From: Polyrhizophydium stewartii
Taxonomy: Eukaryota; Chytridiomycota; Chytridiomycetes; Rhizophydiales
Reading direction: 5' to 3'
Length of the DNA: 51,191 nucleotides
Assembly: GCA_027604665.1 (NCBI GenBank)
Contig: JADGIZ010000011.1
Span: forward strand, 1 to 51,191
The notes beneath the pieces are model-generated. The model made no database searches. It had not been told where the DNA came from and was given only the letters and a program-made list of their open reading frames with translations. This document shows positions 45,557 to 51,191 of this stretch, piece after piece. The first letter of the stretch is position 1. Each line of letters opens with the position of its first letter. The translations under genes were made by a program, and so were the position numbers.

Positions 45557-46223
45557 CTCGTCCTGGAGCCGGTGTCGACGAGATCAGCCGTCCGAGTCTC
45601 ATTCATCTCCGAGGTGTCGGACGCACCTGGAGGTTGCGAGCGGTCATGTCGAGGGCCAGGACGTAGCCGCTGATGAAAGAGTTGGCAGCAGACTGCGGGA
45701 TGTTGCGGCCCGTCTTGCCGATGACGACACCGAGCTCGACTGGGGCATGTGTTGTGGTGTGGTGGGGCCGGAGCAGCGTCGGTGCCAAGGCGGCCGATCC
45801 GAGGAAGAAGCGTCAGATGACGACCGGCGGCTGAGCGGCACACGGCGACAGGGGCCGGCGCCGACGGGTGCTGATGCACCCGCGGCAGAGGCAGGTGCGG
45901 CAGCAGCAGGCGCACGGGCGAGAGACGCACGCTCGTGGTGGACCGTGGTGCCCTCGGGCACCTCGATTGCGCCGGGCTGCTGGACATACGACGATGTCGG
46001 CTTGAGGAAGAACATGGGCTTCTCCGGCACGGCATTTCCAAGCTCCTTGGCGTGCTTGCTGTCGGCAGGCGGTCGGCAGGCGGCGCCGTCGACGTGCGTC
46101 AGCGGCCGGTCGCGTTGGGGAGGGGGGCAGCGGCGGCGAAGCGGCGAAGCGGAGGTGAGGGCCGTACGCGAAGTTGCGGCCGATGGCAACGATCTTCTTG
46201 CCGGCGTGCACAAACGAGGCCAT
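44637..46223 (-). CDS. FAHD1-type fumarylacetoacetate hydrolase-fold enzyme, copy A
   Basis: Seven exons: 46223-46168, 46058-45931, 45739-45627, 45556-45437, 45272-45223, 44981-44914 and 44773-44637, encoding 223 residues, the usual FAHD1 length. FAHD1 enzymes cleave acylpyruvates and decarboxylate oxaloacetate, normally in mitochondria. Visible family motifs: MASFVHAGKKIVAIGRNF, PMFFLKPTSSYVQQPGAI, the metal ligands in HHELELGVVIG and LDMTARNLQ, KKKGHPWTVAKGFDTF, STSEMIFRIPKLISFVSSV and EEGDVILTGTPEGVGPV. No strong presequence is apparent. The gene is head-to-tail with copy B, 68 bp apart, and every exon has the same length. An upstream in-frame ATG at 46295 exists, but the 46223 start matches copy B. 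Confidence 0.9.
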
Positions 46224-46291
46224 TGCGTTCTCGGGCAAGTTTGAATGACCGCCGAACGGCGAGACAAGAGGCGCAGCAGCGTTGCCCAGCT

Positions 46292-47793
46292 TCATTGGTC
46301 GCTGTCGAATGCCGGGCGGCCGACGACCGGGAAGCGGAACGAAGAGATCGTCTCCTTGGTCGTGCCGTCCGCCAGCGTGCCCTCGACGATCTGGCCAGGC
46401 ACCACAGGGCCGACTCCCTCGGGCGTGCCTGCGTGCACATCAACACACGCCACCAGCGATCCGCAGCAATAACATCCTCGTCAGCAGCCTACCAGCCAGC
46501 GAGAACGTGATTGCAACCGCTCGCTGCTGTCCGCTCGCAGCAACGGCCGCATCTGTGAAGCAACTCACCAGTCAGGATCACGTCGCCCTCCTCGAGACGC
46601 ATGACCGAGCTCACAAAGCTGATGAGCTTCGGGATCCTGCAACGGGGCAGACGGCCGACAAGGCGCAGCCGGCCGCGATCTGTCAGCCGCCGCGATGCCA
46701 GCTGCCGAGACGCGCGGGTGGCAGGATGCAGCACGCCTTGCAGCTCGCTGCGACAAAGCGCAGGTGCTTGACGCAAGGGCGTCGGCGCAGCCAGTGCGCA
46801 CGCGCAGGCGCAGCTCTTGTCGCACTGCGCTCAGACGCAGATCCGCGCGATGCGGGCTGCCGCGACGTCGTGCTCACCGGAAGATCATCTCGGACGTCGA
46901 CCCGTCCTGCGTGACCTTGCCGTCAACCTGCGCGCCGTCGGCACCGAGCCCGCAACAGCGATTTTCATCAGCAAGCTTGCCTCCATCGTGTGATGCGGAT
47001 CGCCCATCGCCTGGCTGACTGCGGCAGATCATGGGGGAGGGGGGACGATGTGGTGTGTGCGATGGTGCGGCTCGTGCACGACAAGCACACCTTGAGCGTG
47101 AGCTGCAGGTTGTTATAGTCCTTGATCTTGGACGGCGGGATGAAGTCGCCGACTGGCGTGAAGGTGTCGAACCCCTTGGCGACCGTCCACGGATGGCCCT
47201 TGTCTTTTGCCTCGAACTTTGTGCACGATGCGGCAGTGGTCGAGGCGGTCGTCCGCGCCAACGGCAAGAGGGCGTGTGAGGCACGCAGCGATCCCTGCAT
47301 GTCTTGCACGTGCGTCCGCAGCGCCTACCTGGAGGTTGCGAGCGGTCATGTCGAGGGCCAGGACGTAGCCGCTGATGAAAGAGTTGGCGGCAGACTGCGG
47401 GATGTTGCGGCCCGTCTTGCCGATGACGACACCGAGCTCGACTGCAGCGTGCGCGGACGTGAGCAGCCGGTGGCGGACGGCCGCGGACCGGCGCAGGCCT
47501 CACTCTCGTGGTGCACGACCGTGCCCTCGGGCACCTCGATGGCCCCGGGCTGCTGCAGGTACGACGACGTCGGCTTGAGGAAGAACAGGGGCTTCTCCGG
47601 GAGGGGGCTATTAAGCTCCTTGGCGTGCTTGCTGTCGGCGGGCACAGGGGTCGGTGCCGCGCGGGCGGGCCGCCGTCAGCCGGCGTGCTGCGGACAGGAG
47701 TGGCTTGGCGCCAGAGACGCTGCAGAGAGGGCCGCACGAGTAGTTCCATCCGATGGCAACGATCTTCCGGCCGGTCTTGACGAACGACGCCAT
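46292..47793 (-). CDS. FAHD1-type fumarylacetoacetate hydrolase-fold enzyme, copy B
   Basis: Seven exons: 47793-47738, 47631-47504, 47441-47329, 47210-47091, 46927-46878, 46636-46569 and 46428-46292, encoding 223 residues with exon lengths identical to copy A. Motifs include MASFVKTGRKIVAIGWNY, PLFFLKPTSSYLQQPGAI, HHEIELGVVIGKTGRN, LDMTARNLQ and EEGDVILTGTPEGVGPV, retaining the acidic metal ligands. Compared with copy A the first two exons have many substitutions (for example NSPLPEKPLFF against GNAVPEKPMFF), while exons 4-7 differ by only a few bases. Introns 1-3 are unrelated in sequence; introns 4-6 are nearly identical. Both copies look functional. The acylpyruvase/oxaloacetate decarboxylase role is taken from the family. 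Confidence 0.9.
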
Positions 47794-47990
47794 TTGGCGG
47801 ATGTTTGGGAAGGACCTGGGAGCCGGATCGCCGCTGGTGTTGGATGGGCTGCTTTATTGAGCTTTCGATGGTGCACGGCCGGCAGCGGCCAAGGGGGTCG
47901 AGTGGTTAGAGGTGATACGGACTGGAGGGCACGAGAGACGGCGGCAGTCGGCAAGACGCTGGAGACGCTCTCGACAGCGGCAGCGCCAGT

Positions 47991-50900
47991 TCATGTCGCG
48001 GCGGGTGGTGCTGAGAGGGGCATCGAGCTCGAGCACAGCGTCGCCGTGCGCAGGCACTCCATGTCCGCAGTCAGGCTGATGATGCTGAGCTGGTTGGCGG
48101 CGTTGGTCTTTCGCATGCCCTCCTCCATCTCGGGGGAAGCCGGCCGCGAGCCTCCTGGAGACGCATCTGGCTGGGACGATGGACCGTCCTGCGAAGCTTC
48201 CGCGGCGGTGGTCGCCGAAGCAGCGACAGATGGAGCTTGGCGCCTCTGTCGAGTGCGGCGCGCCAAGAGATCTTCCCTTGCAATCGATGAGCTGGGCGAG
48301 TCGGGCAAGTCAGGTGAGCGGGGTCGCTTCCCGCGCATCGCCTCGGCTGCATCCTCGGGTGCCGGCGTCTCATCGGTCGGCACAGCATCTGCGGTTCGCT
48401 TCTCGGAATGCGAGGCCGCTGAATCAGCGTCGGCGGGCTGTTCATGAGCGAGGCCATTCGTAGCAGGCGCGAGGTGCGGCAATGCCAGTCCATTCTTGAC
48501 CGGCTGCGAGTCGTCAGCGATCGGCGCCATATGCTCCTGCTCGGCTGTGTGATTCAAGTCATGCGGCGGAGGCGACAGCGCGAGCCGCGGGTCAGAAGGC
48601 ATGTGCTGCGGCTGGGGCGAAGAGTGGCGAGCGGGGGTGACTGCTCCGCCTTCGAGCAATGGCTGCGATGGGTGAAGCTGCTGTTCGTGAACCGTGGTGG
48701 TGCTCGAGCTTGGCGGTGCATTGTCGGGCTGAGATCTCGGCGGGTCATCGACAGCGGCGCCGTTTGTGCGAGTTGTGTTTTCCGACTCGTTCCGAGCAGC
48801 CAAGGCAGAGAGAATAGGCCGTAACTGCAGATCTGCGTTGTTGATCTGGCCGGGCATGCTCTGCGCGGCCTGGAAGTTGCTGATCGATTCGGATGCCGCG
48901 ACCGCATCTGCTGGATGGCACTGGAGCCGCGGCTGGATGGGCACGTACGAGCTTAGTCTTTGTAGCGCCAAAGGGGTGTGAGCCTGCGACCGGACTGGGG
49001 CACGCCACCGTGGGTGGTGCTTTTGGCGATTCTGCAGGTATTGCATCTGCTGGAGTTGCGGCTGGAGATGCTCGAGCATATGCGGCTGGCTTTGGATGCC
49101 CTCGGTCGTGAGCGGGATTGCAGATTGGGCCGGATCAAGCGGCACGAGTTCCCAGTCGACGGGCACGCCGTGGTCGTTATCGATGGAGCGGAGGGCAAAG
49201 CCGCGCTTGTTGATGGCCTGCAGGATGCTGCACGTCGCAGAAAGCATGCCGAGCTGAATGCTGGGGCACATGCTGGCAAAGAGGAGCTTGGCGCGAGGCG
49301 AGGTCCAAATCCAGTGTGGCTCCTCTTGCTCATTTGACGCCGAGGGTAACATTGGTGGTGCGAAGGGGGCTTGGTTGCCAAAGCCGCCGCCGCTCATACT
49401 CTCAAGTCCGTGCGAAGCTTGGTGCACTCCGCTGCTTGCTGCGGAAATGGCGCCGGTGCTTCGCTGGCAGTCGGCTTGGCCGCGCAAGATCGGGGACGAG
49501 GCAGTTGACGACGGATCTTGGCGCAGCGCAGAGCCAGACGACTGAGAAGAGCCGGCGATGAGGATGTGTGCGGCAGCGGACGCGAGGGGCGATGACTGCA
49601 GCTGGCGGTAGTGTGTGGACTGTGATGCGCCAGCGTGACCGGTGCGATGAGACGAGCTGCCTGCGCCAGAATGGGCATGCGTTTGGACAATGGCGGTTGC
49701 ATCTGGGAACGAGAGTGTGCCTGTCTCGGGAGGACGGCGGCCGTCCGACGGAACTGCCTGTGCCGAGGACTGCTGATGATGCAACGGAGCTTGCTGCGGC
49801 TGCGGTTGCGACGGGCGGTGGTGAGGAGCATGCATCGGGGCAAGGCTTTGGCGCTCGGCCGCAGCCGGAAGCAGGAAGCGGCCGTCGGTGCGAGCACCTG
49901 GGTGAGACAGCGGAGCGACTGGCGGCAGATTGATGTGGGCAGGAGCGGATCTTGGGGGCGAGTCTCGAGCAAGATCTGAGCAGTAGGATGCGGCGGAGGG
50001 CGGTTTGGCGCGGTCTGCATGGTTGCCATAAGGCCGAACCTCATGCTGCGGATGGGGATGGGCGTGCTGCTGCGGAAGGTGGTGCTGGTAAGGCTGGTAT
50101 TGCTGAGGAGGCAGCGATTGATACAAGTGGTATGGCTGGTGCGGGTGGTATGGCTGATACGCCGTCCGCTGGTCTGCGGAATGGGCACCTGGCGCGGTGT
50201 GCGGCGGCTGGTGGACAATCGGAACGGCGCTGTGCGGGTGATGAGGGAAGGCAGCTTGCGAGTGACTTGGGCGGTGTGACCGCACTTGGGTGAACGACGG
50301 GTGCGATCCATCATACCCCTGCGGTGGGCCGGGCGGAGCCGGATGATATCGAGTGCCGCGCTGAGGAGCAGGGGCAAGAGAAGGCAAGAGTTGAGTCTGG
50401 TTGTTGTGCGGCATGGCGGACGTGGTTGGCAGCATCGGATGTGTTGACGACGATGTTGGCGCCGGCAGCAAGAGCGACGAGGACGACGATGATTGCACGG
50501 GATGCTGCTGCTGCGGCTGCGATTGCGGTGGAGGGAGCGGCACAGGAGTCATGCTGCTGCGATGGAAGTCCGAGGGCAGCCGCGGCTTTTGGAGGTACTC
50601 GTGGTCGTGCAGCGCCATCACCGCGCGAGCCGCGGCTGCGGCGTCTTCGTCATGCGCTTCGTCGAGCGAGACGTCGGGCTCAATGGTCTCGTTCCCTTCT
50701 GCGTCATCTGGCTCGCCGGCGTCATCCACGTCGGGTTCAGCGAAGCCGGCAGCACTGACGGGCTCTGCGATGGGTTCCGCAGCGACGGCGTCCTCGTCGG
50801 GAGGCAATTCGTCGATGATGGGGTCGTTTGGATCGGCAAGGCCGCTGACGAGATTGTCGCGCAGCAGCTCCTTCCAGATGGACTCGATGATGGTTGAGGT

Positions 50901-51191
50901 CAGGCTTGCCTGCTCGTCGCGCACGCGCTGGAGCACTCGCTCCCACAGCAGGCGCATCTCTGAGCGCGACTTGGCAAGGCGCTTGAGCGAGCGGCACAGG
51001 CGCTCGCGGCACGGCAGCTCGCTGAATCCGTCGAGTTGCTGGGGATGCGGGCGGCGGGGTGGAGCGGGGCGAGGAAAGAGAGAGTGTCACGGAGGGCTGA
51101 TACTCGCGTGTTTGTGTGTGGGTGGGTGTATGCGTGTGTGTTTGTTCATGCAGATCTTCTCGGTGTACAATGAGCTCGTTGACAACAGCGC
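47991..51191 (-). CDS. Q/P/H-rich unidentified protein, 5'-incomplete
   Basis: A 1016-codon exon runs 51038-47991 and probably joins an upstream exon ending at 51169 (VVNELI before a GTACAC donor); the start lies beyond the window. The N-terminal part is helical (SEMRLLWERVLQRVRDEQAS, TIIESIWKELLRDNLVSGL) and then acidic. A long low-complexity region rich in Gln, Pro, His and Ser follows. A short ordered block near the middle reads WIWTSPRAKLLFASMCPSIQ and LGMLSATCSILQAINKRGFA. The C-terminus has basic-acidic patches such as RGKRPRSP, perhaps a nuclear localisation signal. The composition is like fungal transcriptional or chromatin co-regulators, but no named domain was recognised. The end at 47991 is 197 bp upstream of the FAHD1 copy B start. 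Confidence 0.6.
51100..51148. repeat. GT-rich simple repeat in an intron
   Basis: Alternating GTGTGT/GGGT sequence on the plus strand inside the intron (51168-51039) of the minus-strand gene, where it reads as a CA-rich tract upstream of the 3' splice site. Possibly a length-variable microsatellite. Confidence 0.6.

Noticed and set aside
46223..46295. FAHD1 copy A starting at the ATG at 46295
   Set aside because: This extension is antisense-free duplicate sequence from around the copy B stop codon, and copy B itself starts MASFV, matching 46223.

Overview
The window is a gene-dense, GC-rich nuclear segment of a fungus. Genes lie on both strands, most are split by short spliceosomal introns, and many introns carry a CTGAC-type branch site shortly before the 3' AG. 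The fungal side of the gene set includes a P-type plasma-membrane H+-ATPase, a Sec2-type Rab GEF and an Arc1/EMAP-II type tRNA-binding protein. A radial spoke protein 3 gene and a very large coiled-coil protein of probable ciliary type show that the organism builds a motile flagellum. A zoosporic (chytrid-like) fungus fits best; the exact lineage is inference.

Layout. 1-2402: 3' part of a glutamate-cysteine ligase gene (+). 2654-4178: FAD oxidoreductase with a BFD-like [2Fe-2S] domain (-), broken by a small frameshift. 4594-6675: PPR-like mitochondrial protein (+). 6753-7489: SAP18 (-), divergent by 38 bp from a phytanoyl-CoA-dioxygenase-like gene at 7528-8571 (+). 8666-13152: OSCA/CSC1/TMEM63-type channel (-), divergent from a MARK/PAR-1-like kinase at 13363-16449 (+). 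17068-20891: PMA-type H+-ATPase (+). 21149-22813: RSPH3 (+), whose stop lies 12 bp from the stop of a beta-tubulin with a very long tail at 22826-25076 (-). 25350-28215: Sec2/Rabin-like Rab GEF (-). 28823-32256: large unidentified protein (-) containing a run of Ns that looks like a false gap. 32298-42617: a reconstructed 37-exon, about 2621-residue coiled-coil protein resembling CCDC162 (+). 42834-44532: Arc1/AIMP1-like protein (+). 44637-46223 and 46292-47793: tandem FAHD1-type fumarylacetoacetate hydrolase-fold genes (-) with signs of gene conversion. 47991 to the window end: Q/P-rich unidentified protein (-), incomplete at its 5' end.

There is no operon logic here. The clearest functional link is ciliary: RSPH3, beta-tubulin and the CCDC162-like protein lie within 21 kb. 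Most exon models were built by eye from splice sites, phase and family similarity. The fact that phases close and totals divide by three over up to 37 exons supports them, but no transcript data were available. No tRNA, rRNA, CRISPR array or transposon was recognised.
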